Positions 43,672 through 55,340 of a stretch of DNA of 64,000 bases are shown piece after piece. This DNA is from Paralithodes platypus (lineage: Eukaryota; Arthropoda; Malacostraca; Decapoda; Lithodidae). The notes beneath the pieces were generated by a model. That model was not told where the DNA came from and ran no database searches. It saw only the letters and a list, made by a program, of their open reading frames with translations. Positions within the stretch are counted from its first letter, which is position 1; the number at the start of each line of letters is the position of its first letter. The stretch is from contig CM064580.1 in assembly GCA_032716605.1 (NCBI GenBank), positions 33,802,728 through 33,866,727 of the forward strand, given 5' to 3'. The position numbers were made by a program, and so were the translations under genes.

Positions 43672-45163
43672 TTAGTTTTTTGATGGTGGGGTTAGTGGTG
43701 CTGGACGCTTTGCCGGCTGGCTGGTGTTGGCCGAAGACTGGCCCTGACCTGGTTTATTCTGGCCGCGTACTCTCTGACCTGAAAACCTACTCTGTCTATG
43801 CCTGTACTGACCCTGGGGGGAGTGGGAGGACTTAGGCGGAAGAAAAGGTTTAGATCCCCCTGGCTGAGCTTTAGTAGTAGGCCTGGGTTTGGGGAAGTTA
43901 AATGCAGGTTTCTTAGAAGGGGTGGGACTGTGCTTAACGGCCTGTGCCATATTGAACACCGTTCGCCACGCTGCAGGGGTCATTAAAGAGGGAGTAAGCA
44001 CTGGTGACATAACCACCTGATTAGCAATGCGATCAGGTAGCTTGCGAACTAACGACATCCTAAGATCTTGTCGTGCTCGTACCGCCTCAAGCAAGGCGGT
44101 GCGTATGTCACCCAAGGATTGGATTGACGACTGAAGAATCAGTCGCCGGGATAACTCAACCGATCTTCGAGCATCCGCATCTGCGATTGCCTGAGTGGAC
44201 CGTAGTAAAGACTTAGCCACCTGCTGAGATACTATGTACTGCGAGAACAGGCGAAAAGCTTTTCCCCGTAGCCTAAATTCTCTGTCTAGGTGAGTAGGGG
44301 TAGGGGTAGTGAACGGGTCCTTCAGCTCACAAAGATTAATCTTAGGGGCAGCTAGAAATGAAAACAAAGCTGACGGGACTCCGCCGGCAGAACCCACCGG
44401 CATGGAGAACCATGAATGAGTATCTTGAGGGATCTGGTGGGAAGATTTAGAAGTGAAAGTGGTTGCAAAGTTTTGAGCCTCTACCTCCCAATCTACCCAA
44501 GGTCCTGGTCCCAACTGTCCCACCTTCAAAACTGGATTAGCTGCGTCGTCTGGGACGGTCTGTAAATCTAGTTCAGGAGTGAGAGCTGACAGAGTCTTAA
44601 TATCATTAAACCCATCCAGCTTAGACCAGTCTGAAAATAGTTTTGAAGCTGAGGCAGGGGGTAAAGCAGGCTTAGAAGCATACACAAAATAATCTTGGTG
44701 ATAATAACTAGGTATAGCCTTGATGTTTACGTCCAGAACATTACCCAAAGTATCCACGGCCCTTAATTTCTTTGACTTATTGCCCTGGATGACCCACTCA
44801 CGCGGTACCGGGAGTTCCCCTGACAAGGTAGGTTGGGCAAGCTCTGGTTTAGAGGGGTTCAAAAGAACCCATGACTCATCTGGCCCATAAAGTAAGGGCA
44901 TAGCTACCTTTCTAAGAGGCGCTTTGTCTAGAGGGGGTGGATTGACATCCGTTATGACCCTGACATTTGAAGTTGTCAATGCCGCCGTAGCAGGCCTAGT
45001 GATCCCTGAGGTTAACAGAGTGGGAGGGTTAGGGATCTTAGATAAATCAATCGAAGTCATCAGAGGCCGTACCGTAGAACTTGTCGTGGGAGCCCCCAAG
45101 TCCATTGTGGGGTTTTCCTGTTGTTGGCCAAAAAATTTAGATAAAGCATGAGTAAGCAGCCCA
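43672..45163 (-). CDS. DIRS gag-like protein, C-terminal part
   Basis: The open frame from Met at 45105 has 477 codons and can be extended upstream (QFVTAQEINGLLTHALSKF) to about 45190. There is a helical middle with SRRLILQSSIQSLGDIRTAL and VARDQ/RQDLRMSLVRKLPDRI and a basic, proline/glycine/glutamine-rich C-terminus (RQSRFSGQRVRGQNKPGQGQ) likely to bind nucleic acid. No zinc knuckle. It ends 17 bp before the RT frame begins. A one-base shift near 45200 separates it from the upstream SR-rich frame. Confidence 0.7.
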
Positions 45164-46295
45164 TTAATTTCTTGTGCCGTAACAAACTGGTTGTGATGAA
45201 GAACTTACAGGTGAATCATTAGTATCCTGTGCGGCGTCCAAGCCTGAGCCTGACCCTTGTCCTTCCATCTCCGAAATTATTGAAACTTCGTCTTTCTCCT
45301 CCTGATCCTCCTGAGAAGACCCCGCCGAGGCAGGGGTACCTTGTTGCCAAGATAAGTCTGGGATAGAGGATGGGATCGCCGCGTCCCTGTGGACATCGGC
45401 TACTGTGTGACTCGTTTGAGTCGGACGTGGGTGGTCAGACCCTGGTTGAGCAAACCGCCAAACACCGAGGCCCTGGCCTACGCTCTCTTGAGAGTCTGAA
45501 ACATTCTCAATTACTGAACCCCCTGAACTTTCCAATTCCAGGGTTAAAATATTAAGTGGCAAATCCTCTTTTGGGACAGGCGCTGCACTGGACTCTTGGG
45601 CCTTAACACAAACTCTGTCTGAGGTAGAGGTACGATGAGATGCACTAGAAGTTGGTGAATGTCGAGAGGACTTCCGTTTATGTGAATCCTTTTTGGAGGA
45701 TTTATGGCTACGGTGTGACCGCGAACTATTCTTAGATCTGGAGGATTCCTCGCCGTGACCACTGGTGGAACCTTCCGTCCTACTCTTCTTACTCGCCGGT
45801 GAAGAGGCACGACTAGATGACTGGTGTCTAAGAGGAGACCTAGACCGAGATCTCGCCCGAGACGAGGAGGCGGATACCGGGGGTGTAGGCTCTCTTGGGC
45901 GTTTAGGTGTAGCAGCAGAAGATACAGAACCCTGACCAGTCTCCGCCGGCTTAATACTCGTGACTCTAGAGGAACGTTTAGGGGGAGGGTTGTTCGGAGA
46001 GCAATCTATCCCAAAGTGGGACGTTGTCACATTGAAGTGATTTATGCGCAACAATGGTAGTGTAGGCTGACATCTGTTGCCTGACCTCTCTCAACGCTAC
46101 CGCCGCGGCCTTATCATTATCACAAAGGACCTTTACAGCTAATTGGGAGCAAAAAGAACAATTACGCATAACCCAGAGACCCCTTGAACGGTCTAGACAT
46201 TTAACACACCTTATGCAAAGGGTATGCGCAAAAATAGGGATACCAGCACAAGCAGGGGTAGTGCACAAAGCAAAAACTGGGGCCACGGTAGCCAT
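45164..46295 (-). pseudogene. DIRS gag-like protein, N-terminal zinc and SR-rich part
   Basis: The first frame (46295-45978) has CxxC pairs: CTTPAC, CIRCVKC and RNCSFC. A frame change near 46040 leads into 46054-45164, with an arginine/serine-rich segment (SRARSRSRSPL, KKDSHKRKSS) and an acidic end (DQEEKDEVSIISEMEG). Together with the next feature this is probably one protein broken by two one-base shifts. Confidence 0.65.
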
Positions 46296-48356
46296 GACAG
46301 AGACTGGTGGGAGAAAACTACCGCCGGGTCTGTATTGGTCCGCCGGAGCTCAGCTCTGGAAAAAAAGAAAATTTCCAGGAATTAATGCTCATAAGGTTAA
46401 CCCAACATGTTCGCACACAAGTGTTAATAACCCGCCGGGTAACGAGATGTAATGACACAACGAACACAGCTCGCTACGCGGCGGGGTTCAGAATATCTAA
46501 ACAAATCTTTTGTTAAAGAAAGTGAAGAATACCCTCTGATATAATATAACGGTCCAGCATGGCGCTTATAGTCTCTTGGTGGTGGTGACTGTCTCAAGAT
46601 TCAATTTTGTAACAAAGCAACCCCCCATAAAGATGCCGGCCCTTGAAATATTTTAGTAGAATAGCACAGGGCAGGATGAAACGAGATCTGATGTCTAACG
46701 AATTGTCACAAAAGATCGCCGTAAGTTTGAAGGCGGCGATACCTAATTGTATCACTAAATTAAGTGGTTAAATCGAAATCGAATTTTGTAAATTCCTTAG
46801 TTCCTCCACCTAGGAGCACCCACCGGGTGTGAAGAATCGATATTAACCTAATTGAACCTTCAATCGCCGTAAGTGTAAAGGCGGCGATACACATAGTATC
46901 ACTTAAAAAGGATTGGTTAACTAACTGAAAGACATAAGTCGTTCATCCCACCCTACCCCGGTACACCCGCCGGGTGAGATGTCCAAACGTTAACCCCATA
47001 AGTTCCTGTCCCCACTTCTTTGTAAAAGATCGCCGGGGAGGAAAGCCTAAAACAACAGCTAGGTTTTTCATGTGGTTTTTGTAAAACCGGGTAGAAAAAC
47101 TACATAACGTATGTCCGCATGAACAACGTTTTATAGATGGGTACAGCCATCCCGCCGGGAATCAAAGGAGGCCTGAAACCAGGCACCCACAGAGACGCAG
47201 TCCTGGAGAGCCACAGACACCCCAACGCCGGGGAAAACAAGCCAGTGTTAACAACCACGTGTGGCCCAACACGGCTCTCGGCCGGGATTTTTTCATGGTG
47301 AAACCGAGAAAAAACCCGCCGGAAGGAAACCCACCCTGAACAGACACCGTCTGAACAAACAAGAGACACGAGGAGAGCCACGCACGACTAACCCAAGGTC
47401 ACTCAATAATCCGTGGAATTAGCCAATACACAACTAAACCAGGAAACAATTATAGTCCGAGGAATTAGCCAATACACAACTAAAACCCGGATACACATGA
47501 CACAGTAGGGCATATTTATAAATAATAAACAATAACACTAGTACATGTGGCAAAGCTACGAGCGGCTGGCTAGGCCTAGGTAGACGGCATAATAAATGTT
47601 GAAATATACACAAACACTGGAAATATCACAACAGGAACCACCGCCAACACACCACCGTAGCAAATACTTCCGACAAAGGGAAGGCTGACTCGGGACCCAG
47701 AAAAAACTTCACCAAGTGAAGAAAAATACGCTGGGAACGTCAGAAAACAAAGCTTACCTCATCAGCAAGATAAAAGGCAGCAATAAATAACGCGTAGTGA
47801 AAGCCGCCTGCATCACAAACTAACTCAACTGTGAAAAAGTTCACATGTCCACAACGGGACCACGAGGGTACATCCGAAATAGATGCCCCATACACTCGAC
47901 CCAAAATACACTGCACTGCGGACAACCAGCCCAGGACACTCCTGCTATGCCTATCCTAACCTTACTCGATACATCCTGGAGTAAACAAATGAGAAAAAAC
48001 TCACTAGGGACGCAACGAATGCGGAACTAGCGGAGCGTTGGGAGGTACGTCCGGGCAGGCTGAGCGCAGAGCAGAGAAGGAGGAATGACGCCTGAATCAG
48101 CGTCTGGTCAGAGATCCACACAAGTACATCCACGATATGATGGAAAGCTTATTAGATAGTTATTCTTATTTTCTTTTTGTTTTTATTTTTTACGAAGTTT
48201 TTTCGTAGTGAGAACCCAATTCATAATGACTGAAGCCATGAGTGAGGTCGCGTGCGCTCATGATGAAGGCTCCTCAGTTTTTAAATGCTCTGCGCGGTAG
48301 ATTCAAAACTACGGCGGATTAGTGTTTGAAGAGGATGCCTTATGTAATAGGCATGT
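46296..48356 (-). other. DIRS 5' leader and right terminal repeat
   Basis: No coding frame supported. It contains two copies of a hairpin block with ATCGCCGTAAGT and GGCGGCGATAC (46710-46745 and 46863-46895), two direct copies of GGAATTAGCCAATACACAAC (47415 and 47462), and the long terminal repeat arm 48072-48356, whose inverted copy sits at 39769-40062. Confidence 0.6.
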
Positions 48357-48657
48357 TCGTCAATGATGGAGGGGCCACTAATAAATAATGAATTGCCTTT
48401 ATCAATTAGACAGCTGAACTCCATAGACTCTTTCAAAAAACAGTTGAAAACCTTTCTCTTCTGTAGGAGTTATGATCTTGCAAGTGGCACAGTGACAGGT
48501 CGTTACAGACTCTAACTGCTGCCATGTTAAATAATTGTTGTTGCTTGAACTACAGGTGAACTGCACCACACTTCTCTTGATTGTGGTGCACTGAGTTACG
48601 AGCGCTAGTGAATTCCTCTGGAAGAACTGGCGCTTGCAAGAAATAAAAGACCAGCAG

Positions 48658-48688
<31 letters not shown>

Positions 48689-48749
48689 CGGTATATATAT
48701 ATATATATGTGTGTATATATGTATATATATGTATCGTCATCATCAGTCA

Positions 48750-48964
48750 TTAACCCTTTGATTACCAGCGACGTGTGTTATATTGTATTCTAGCTATATT
48801 TAGACGACATCACTCAGCTTAGGAAGGATATGGGGTAGTTAAAGGAGTTGATTGAGATAGTGTGAAGCCTTATAAGCACTAGAGATCCTTCCTAAGCTGA
48901 ATAATATCGTCTAACAGTTTGCAAAATATGATAAAAAGGACATCTCTGGTGCTGAATGGGTTGA
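48750..48964. repeat. Hairpin MITE of the TTAACC type
   Basis: It begins TTAACCCTTTGATTACCAG and ends ...CTGAATGGGTTGAA. Inner inverted blocks are CAGCTTAGGAAGGAT (48817) and ATCCTTCCTAAGCTGA (48885). Same family as 62840-63054. Confidence 0.75.
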
Positions 48965-49051
48965 AACCATGTCCCACATTGGCGAACTTGTGCAGCGAAC
49001 CCATTGCGAATGGTTCGCCGACGACATCGTTTTTGTTTTTTAGGCGATAAG

Positions 49052-49887
49052 TTAAGGGGAGACTGGAACACCAGGGGTCAAACAATCGAATCTTCAAAAA
49101 CTGTCTAAAATGCTTCTATTGTCCTTAGAAAGTAATTTTATAAGCTTCCTGTATCATACAAAGCCGTTGGTGTGGTGGCAGGGCATGGGCAAGGCACTAT
49201 ATTCTCGCGGAATATGGCCTCTTTTCATCTGAGGGAAATCTGAGCCTATATGGCAACATCTGGCAACCTTTATCCCAGGACACAACAGAATACCCTCGCC
49301 ACCAAGTTCCAACATTCAGGGTGTGTCCAGAATTGAGGGGGAGTGCACGTGCATTTCCCACCTGCCTGGCCTTGTGGGGTCCCTTTACTGTGACTGACAC
49401 GCCCCGTATCTCAATACTAGAATTGTACAATATAAAAAAATCGTATAAAATCCAGTTTTTATCATATTTCCTTACAAACTTGCGAATCTATAGCTTATGA
49501 TCTGGAAATTAATGCTATGAACTCAGAATTTCATATGCATATTTTCAGAATGTACAGATCCATATATATGAAATATTCAGCAGCGGCGGAGGGCGGTGCA
49601 TTATAAAATGACGTGACATGACATGACTTGACTTTAGGCAATGCAAAAAAAAATACTTCATAGCAGGGTAAGTCTATCATTAAACTATTCACAACCCAAA
49701 TTTGATATATTTCAGAGTAATATTAAGGCTGCAAAATTAGTAGAACTTTGTGACATGACATGACATGAGCCTTCAGATTGTAGGAAAAGACGGAGAACTG
49801 AAAATACAAGTAGTATGTGAGGTTTCAACTTTATATTCACAATATTGTGCTAATTTTTTTCTGACGGTGTTTCAGTCTCCCCTTAAA
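49052..49887. repeat. Non-autonomous element with 20-bp inverted ends
   Basis: TTAAGGGGAGACTGGAACACC at the left (49052-49072) and its near-complement GGTGTTTCAGTCTCCCCTTAA at the right (49866-49886). The interior is AT-rich, with several TGACATGACATGAC motifs and no ORF. Confidence 0.6.
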
Positions 49888-50879
49888 GGTCAATTCCAGG
49901 GATGAAACCTATTCAAACTACAATGTCCATTGGAATCTGCTTGGTTTAGGGGTATGATACTGAAGAACTTTCATTAAAGTGTCCCAACAACATAGAAATA
50001 TAGCTTATCTAAGTTATTTTATGTGGCGAGCACTGGAGTATTTACCATGACGTCACTATTGTCAATGGCGGGAACACTCTACAAGTGACTTGGGTGAATC
50101 TGTAGTCTTTTTTTATGCGAGAAACTCTTATAAATTGTATGCATGTTTACAGCTCAACATATGGCTTAATCACTGTGGTCAAGGGACTGCGATATATAAA
50201 ATTCACAGAAAACGATACTATCATTAAGAAATAGGCCTTACAAGCCACCTCCCTGACTCTGGACCAGGATAAACATTCATAAAACACTGCCTGTATGTTT
50301 ATTGTTGGCGTGATTGGATTATTTCTTGATGTGCACCACATCTTCAAGACCTTGTTCGATGTTTTGCAGATCTTGATGTTATTAAATTGAAAGGTACTAT
50401 TTAAGGAAAACAAACCTGTACAAGAGCGTGTGCGATGGGGGGCGAAATATCCCATTGTTTACATTGTCGTCACACGAATCAGCTGGAACACGCCCAACTG
50501 ACGGCCGAGGATGCCAACGGCGCTATAAATTAGTATTTTTTCTGGAGATTAATTATTTTATATTGATATTGTTCATGTACATATTACAGTATTTTCATGC
50601 CAAGTTATGACCCTGTGTTAAACTTCGTTTTTTTTTTTTGGCATTCCTGTACTTCACCTTTAAGGCGGTGTCCAACAGTGGCGAACTTTGGCAGCGAACC
50701 CGCTGCTAATGGTATTAGCATGTGTTTGCCAACCATTGCTCAGCAGCTCCTCAACTCGCTAATCATCACCAAATGCGCCAGAGCTTCTCTTAAGCCTCGC
50801 CATACTTCGCCACTTCCCAACGGTCAACCAAATTTTAAGCAATTATTATAATAATTGATGGCAAAATGAAAGTTCGTTG
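49888..50879. other. Intron 5 sequence without recognised gene
   Basis: A GTGGCGAACTTTGGCAGCGAACCC block at 50680 repeats, in direct orientation, one at 48974. Otherwise unassigned. Confidence 0.4.
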
Positions 50880-53364
50880 GAACGTTGCACTGCAATCGCG
50901 GGCTTTGCATGGCATGCGCACGGCATATTCTTTTTCTTTTTCTATGTGAGTGAGGGAGACAAAAGCAAGAACTGCCTGTAGCGAGTGCCTACCCCAGAGT
51001 ACAAAGAGTGACAGGGCCAAAATCAAGGGATGTTCGAGCCAAAATGCCTGGACAATAGGAGTTTGAAGCAATTTAAGTCATAGGAAGAGGGAATTACTGA
51101 TTCTGGGAGAGAGTTCCAGAGCTCAGCTGTTGAATAGAAGAAAGACTGAGAGTAATGTTTCACTCATGGGTTGGAGAGTTTCACAGAGTAGGGGTGGGAT
51201 TGTGTTGCAAGATGGGTGCTACGTGCTCTACGAAGAGGTGGTATACACTGGGAGAGCTCTGAGGAGCACTGATTATTGTAGTAGCGATAGAATAGCGAGA
51301 GAGATGCAACACTGCGGCGAAGAGAGAGAGATTGCAGAGAGTTGGTGAGTAGAAGAGAGTTAATGATACGAAAGGCCTTCCTTTCTACTTTGTCTTTGAG
51401 TGCTGTGTGAGAGGATCCTCCCCACACATGTGAACAATACTCAATACAAGGATGGACTGTGCCCCTGTACAGAGCATGAAGCTGTGCAGGGGTAAAGAAC
51501 CCCTTGAGGCGGTTGAGCACACCCAGCTTTTGGGAGGCTGCTTTAGCAAGACTGGTAATATGGTCCCTCCAAGTAAGAGCACAACAAAAAGAGATACCAA
51601 GAATATAGAGAGAAAAAAAAAGTATTGATTTTTGTATTATTGAAGAATAATGGATAGTCTTCTGGGAGTTCCGGACGGGTAGATAGATGGTAAAATTGGG
51701 TTTTGGAATCATTAAAGGCAACAAGGTTTTCTCTGCCCCAATTGGAAATAGTAGTTAGAACAGAAGATAAGTGTTCTATGGCTTCATTAAGTTTGTTTTT
51801 GAGGGATTGCTGGCTGGGGCGTTCTGGAAAACTAATTGAGTAGTGTAAGGTATAGTCTTCTGCATATGAACGGATGGGACTGGAGGTACAGTTGAGAAGA
51901 TGATTTATGAAAATTAGAAAGATAATAGGAGATAGGACAGAGCCCTGAGGAACACCGGAGTTGATAGGATGAGGAAGTGAACGATGGCCGTCCACAACCG
52001 CAGCTATGGAACGGCCGTAAAGTACATTAGAGACAAAGGCACAGATGGAGGGATAGAAACCGAAGGAGGGTAGTTTAGAAATTAAAGATTTGTGCCAGAC
52101 TCTATCGAAGGCCTTCGGTATGTCTAGTACAATAGAAAAGGTCTCACTGAAGTCCCGAAAGGAGGATGACCAAGAGCTAGTAAGATATGAAAGATCACCA
52201 GTAGTGCGACCCTTAAGGAAGCCATACTGGCGATCTGTGAGCACATTATGAGAAGAGAAATGCTTAAGAAATTTGGAAGCAAGAATAGTTTCAAAAACTT
52301 TAGAGATGCAAGAGATGAAAGCAATTGGACGATAGTTGGAGGGTTGATAGCGGTCACCCTTCTTTGGGACAGGTTTAATTAGAGCAAACTTCCAGCAGGA
52401 AGGGAAGACCTTAGAGGAGAAACAGAGACGAAAGAGTTTGCCTAGGCAGGGAGTCAGCACGGAAACACAGTTTTTGAGTACAACAGGAGGAACATCGTCT
52501 GGACCGTACGCCGCCTTAGTATTAAGCCCAGAGAGGGTAGAAAGTACATCTTTACAAGAGATTAGGATACTAGGCATAAGTAGAAGAGAGGGGGGGTGGA
52601 GAGGGAGCAATAGCACCGGAATCATCCAAGGTAGAGTTTCTAGCAAAAGTTTGAGTGAAGAGTTCAACTTTGTCAGAGGAAGAAGTGATGGTTGTGCCAT
52701 CAGATTGGAAAAGGGGAGGGAAAGACGAGGAAGAACAATTGTTGGAAAGGCTTTTGGCGAAATGCCAGAAAGCTTGGGAAGAGCTAGAGTTGGATAGTTC
52801 AGTGCATTTATTATTGATGAAAGAGTGCTTAGCAAGTCGAAGAACAGATTTGGCTTGATTCCAGGCAGAAACATAGGAAGAATGAGATTCTTGAGTTTTA
52901 AGGCGTCGGTACCTTTTGAATGCTTCCTTCTTGTTGCGGACAGCACTACATAGAACAAGCTTGAGTAAACCAAGATTGTTTTGCATAGACTGAGAGAAAG
53001 ATAATGGAATGTACGCTTCCGTGCCCGAGAGGATTACCTCGGTAATGAGTTCAGCACTCTCCGTGGGTCCCCGGCCACGGAAGCAGAAGTCATTCATTGG
53101 AAAATCAAAGAAGTACTGCCGAAGAGCCTCCCCGTTGGCAGCGCTAAAGTGCCACAAGTGCTGCCGGCTGGGAGGATCAGGTGGCCGAACTGGAGAGATA
53201 GGACAGGTAACAGATAAGTGTATGGTCGGAGGAGCCCAAGGAGAGAAAACATTGACAGTATAAGAAGATAGGTTAGAAGTCAGAAATAAGTCAAGAATGT
53301 TGGGCCGATCTCCAACACGATCCCGGGATATGGGTGGGTTGCTGGACCAGCTGCTCTGGGCCAT
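50880..53364 (-). mobile_element. Jockey-group LINE, longest copy, inverted to the gene
   Basis: Minus-strand frames: endonuclease end and linker (53364-52570, NILDLFLTSNLSS, HLWHFSAANGEALRQYFFDF), RT (52973-51543) with SGLNTKAAYGPDDVPPVVLK, SNYRPIAFISCISKVFE, LDIPKAFDRVWHKSL and GVPQGSVLSPIIFLIFINHL, then a YAEDYTLHY box where YADD is expected, and the C-terminus (51724-51164, YCSHVWGGSSHTALKDKVER). A 3' tail runs to about 50880. The active-site Asp pair is broken, and at least three shifts are present. Confidence 0.85.
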
Positions 53365-53371
53365 TTAGGAT

Positions 53372-53378
53372 ATATATA

Positions 53379-53440
<62 letters not shown>
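53372..53440. repeat. (TA)n microsatellite
   Basis: TA run 80 bp upstream of the exon 6 acceptor. Confidence 0.97.
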
Positions 53441-53443
<3 letters not shown>

Positions 53444-53520
53444 GTTACTCTATCTACTACACTTTCAGAAATATAGTGTACTTTATTTGTCTCATACCCC
53501 CATATCTATTACTACATCAG

Positions 53521-53757
53521 CTGTTCTCAGTGTGCATAAGCGGCGGAGATCGAACGGAAGCTCTGAGTTTTGACCAACGCATTGAGTCACTGGTAGGCAG
53601 TGTGACCCACTTAGTGGTGACTCATGTGAGCCGTGCCCTCAGCCCCGCTCACCGCCTAGCCTTTACCACTGCCCTCTGTGCCGCCATTGCTACTCACCAG
53701 GATACCCTCAAGTCACACACATGGCGCCTCATCCTCGATCCATCCACTCTCGACCAG
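53521..53757 (+). CDS. DYNC2H1: Dynein heavy chain exon 6 of window: start of D6/AAA6
   Basis: Acceptor ttactacatcag gives phase 0 and 79 codons, LFSVCISGGDRTEALSFDQR to LILDPSTLDQ, ending CAG|GTTGGA. A nearer AG at 53529-53530 would leave TGT GCA TAA and is rejected. FDQRIESLVGSVTHLVVTHV aligns with the dynein-2 block -EQRI-SL-SSL-H-VYEY-, the main reason for preferring dynein-2 over axonemal paralogues. LAFTTALCAAI then occupies the place of the LMF-LHF helix. The exon is isolated by 21.3 kb of transposon-filled intron upstream. Confidence 0.78.
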
Positions 53758-54331
53758 GTTGGAATTGTCATGATAAGATTACATTTATTGCAAGTGTAAG
53801 ATAAACTATATTCCACACCAACCTAACTGACAACTAAGCCACATCCCTTCAACCACTACCCGTGATTTGAGCCGGAGGTCCACAGTGGTAGTAACTGAGG
53901 GGGCGTTGTTTGATTGTCTCGTTGGCTGGTGCAGAGCATAGTTACTTCAAGCGATTGATTTAATTCAGTAGAATGGGAGTTAGGATTGCTAGTAATGAAG
54001 TAAGGAAGTACTTGAAAGTAATTAATTGTTATCTGCAATAGTTTCATTAAAGATTGCTTTAGTAAAACTGGAATGAGTAACTTTTCTTAGCCAAGCTTTA
54101 TAGAAATAACATTTTAATAATGATAATGGTTAGAATTTTGTATGTAATATGTAGATTTACTCCCACCCATAGATAATAAGCTGCTTGGATAAAACAAATA
54201 TTTTTGATATTATTTACAAATAAACTAAGCTCTCTATCAAACTTTTTAGTGTTGTGATGTATGTGGCATTATTTTCAAGCTCAGTGTAAAGCTGTTTCCT
54301 GATTTAGTTTTTTTAACATAAGCCATTTCAT
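53758..54331. other. Intron 6 sequence without recognised feature
   Basis: AT-rich, no feature supported. Confidence 0.4.
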
Positions 54332-54509
54332 AGACTTGACACATAAATGGAACTTTGCAGTATGGGACCCAACATTGGAAAACGAACCCCCCAGGTCGAA
54401 CCTCGAAACAGCGAAAATGTGATATTTTCGCGGTGTCAAGGTCGAACTTGGGGGTTCGTTCTCCGATTTTGGGTCCCTTACTGCTAAGTTCCATTTTCGT
54501 GTCAAGTCC
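54332..54509. repeat. 178-bp near-perfect hairpin
   Basis: Arms 54332-54418 and 54425-54509 pair over GACTTGACAC, AATGGAACTT, GGGACCCAA, CGAACCCCC and CGCGAAAAT/CAGCGAAAAT, with a six-base loop. No target duplication was identified. Confidence 0.9.
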
Positions 54510-55340
54510 AAATCTATTGTAGTCTATGGCCATTTATATCTGCTTGGCAAATTTAGGACTTCTTTGTTGAAATTAGAGACATTAACAAAGCTTATCTTAC
54601 TGTAAACCCAGTTAGATCTTGGTTAAATATTATGTATTGCATTCTTTGTGGAACCTCTTGCTTTTTCTCTAGGTAATTTTAATTATGTAAGATTATTGAG
54701 AAATTAGTAGCTTCTACTATTTTGAAATATTCCATGTGTTTCAATTAGCAATACTGCTGGCTAAATTAGATACTAGAAGTATTTATATTTAGCTTCAGGA
54801 AATTAATGGTTATTGCAAATTGACACTCCTCTATTTTGAAAGCAAATGATTGTCATTTCAAATATTCATAATTAACTTTTGCTTCATAATTATTGAACTA
54901 AATCATTTACATTAGTTGTGCTCATGTAAGGTATTTTAATAGCTTACTACTGCTTGTTGGCATTGTAGCTTAAAGCAAGAAGTATCCGTCTCCTTGATGT
55001 ATTGCTTATGCAGCCTTTGTGATCATGTAACTAGTATACCTAATTATGGGCCTATATATTACATTTTCTATCTTCATTAATTTACTTATCAATTTATTTC
55101 ACAAAAATCACCTCCATATTTTCATCCCATTCTTCTTTTCCTTTTAAAATCAGAACAAAATAACATGTAGCAGCTGCAGTACCAAGCCAAAGTACCGTTT
55201 CTTGCAGAAGTTCGTTGTTGACTAGTATATAATTAGTTTATTTTATTTAATTACAAAATAATTATCCTGATTATAAAATGCTTGTCTTTTCCTTGAAGAA
55301 ATCTTTATTTATTTAGTGAAATCTCTTAAAGTACATTACA
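54510..55340. other. Intron 6 AT-rich sequence
   Basis: Nothing supported. Confidence 0.4.

Larger units (their letters stand above)
40194..48384 (-). mobile_element. DIRS-type tyrosine-recombinase retrotransposon
   Basis: The ends are a perfect 28-bp inverted repeat: TTATTAGTGGCCCCTCCATC then ATTGACGA at 40194-40221, and its complement at 48357-48384. Minus-strand genes run from the right: zinc/SR-rich gag-like frames (46295-43672), RT-RNase H (43654-41750), tyrosine recombinase (41782-40797). Inverted terminal repeats plus a tyrosine recombinase in place of an integrase define DIRS elements. It lies inside ORF2 of the CR1/L2-group LINE. Confidence 0.9.
35431..48690 (+). mobile_element. CR1/L2-group LINE, near full length, split by a DIRS element
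   Basis: 5' untranslated region (35431-35833), ORF1 with a PHD finger (35834-36643 and beyond), ORF2 with endonuclease and RT (36900-39697), an 8.7-kb interruption, then the last ORF2 codons (48385-48460, LPLSIRQLNSIDSFKKQLKT) and a 3' end with an ATT microsatellite (48659-48680). Reading across the gap gives APRLYY/N-LPLSIRQ, the expected C-terminal order. Confidence 0.85.

Noticed and set aside
45200..45230. A 27-nt intron (GTAAGT...CCAG) in the DIRS gag-like gene
   Set aside because: Too short to splice; a one-base frameshift is a simpler explanation.
53531..53540. Alternative acceptors at the AGs nearest to exon 6
   Set aside because: Starting at 53531 gives TGT GCA TAA, and starting at 53541 breaks the frame after exon 5. 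The acceptor at 53519-53520 keeps phase 0 and matches the family.
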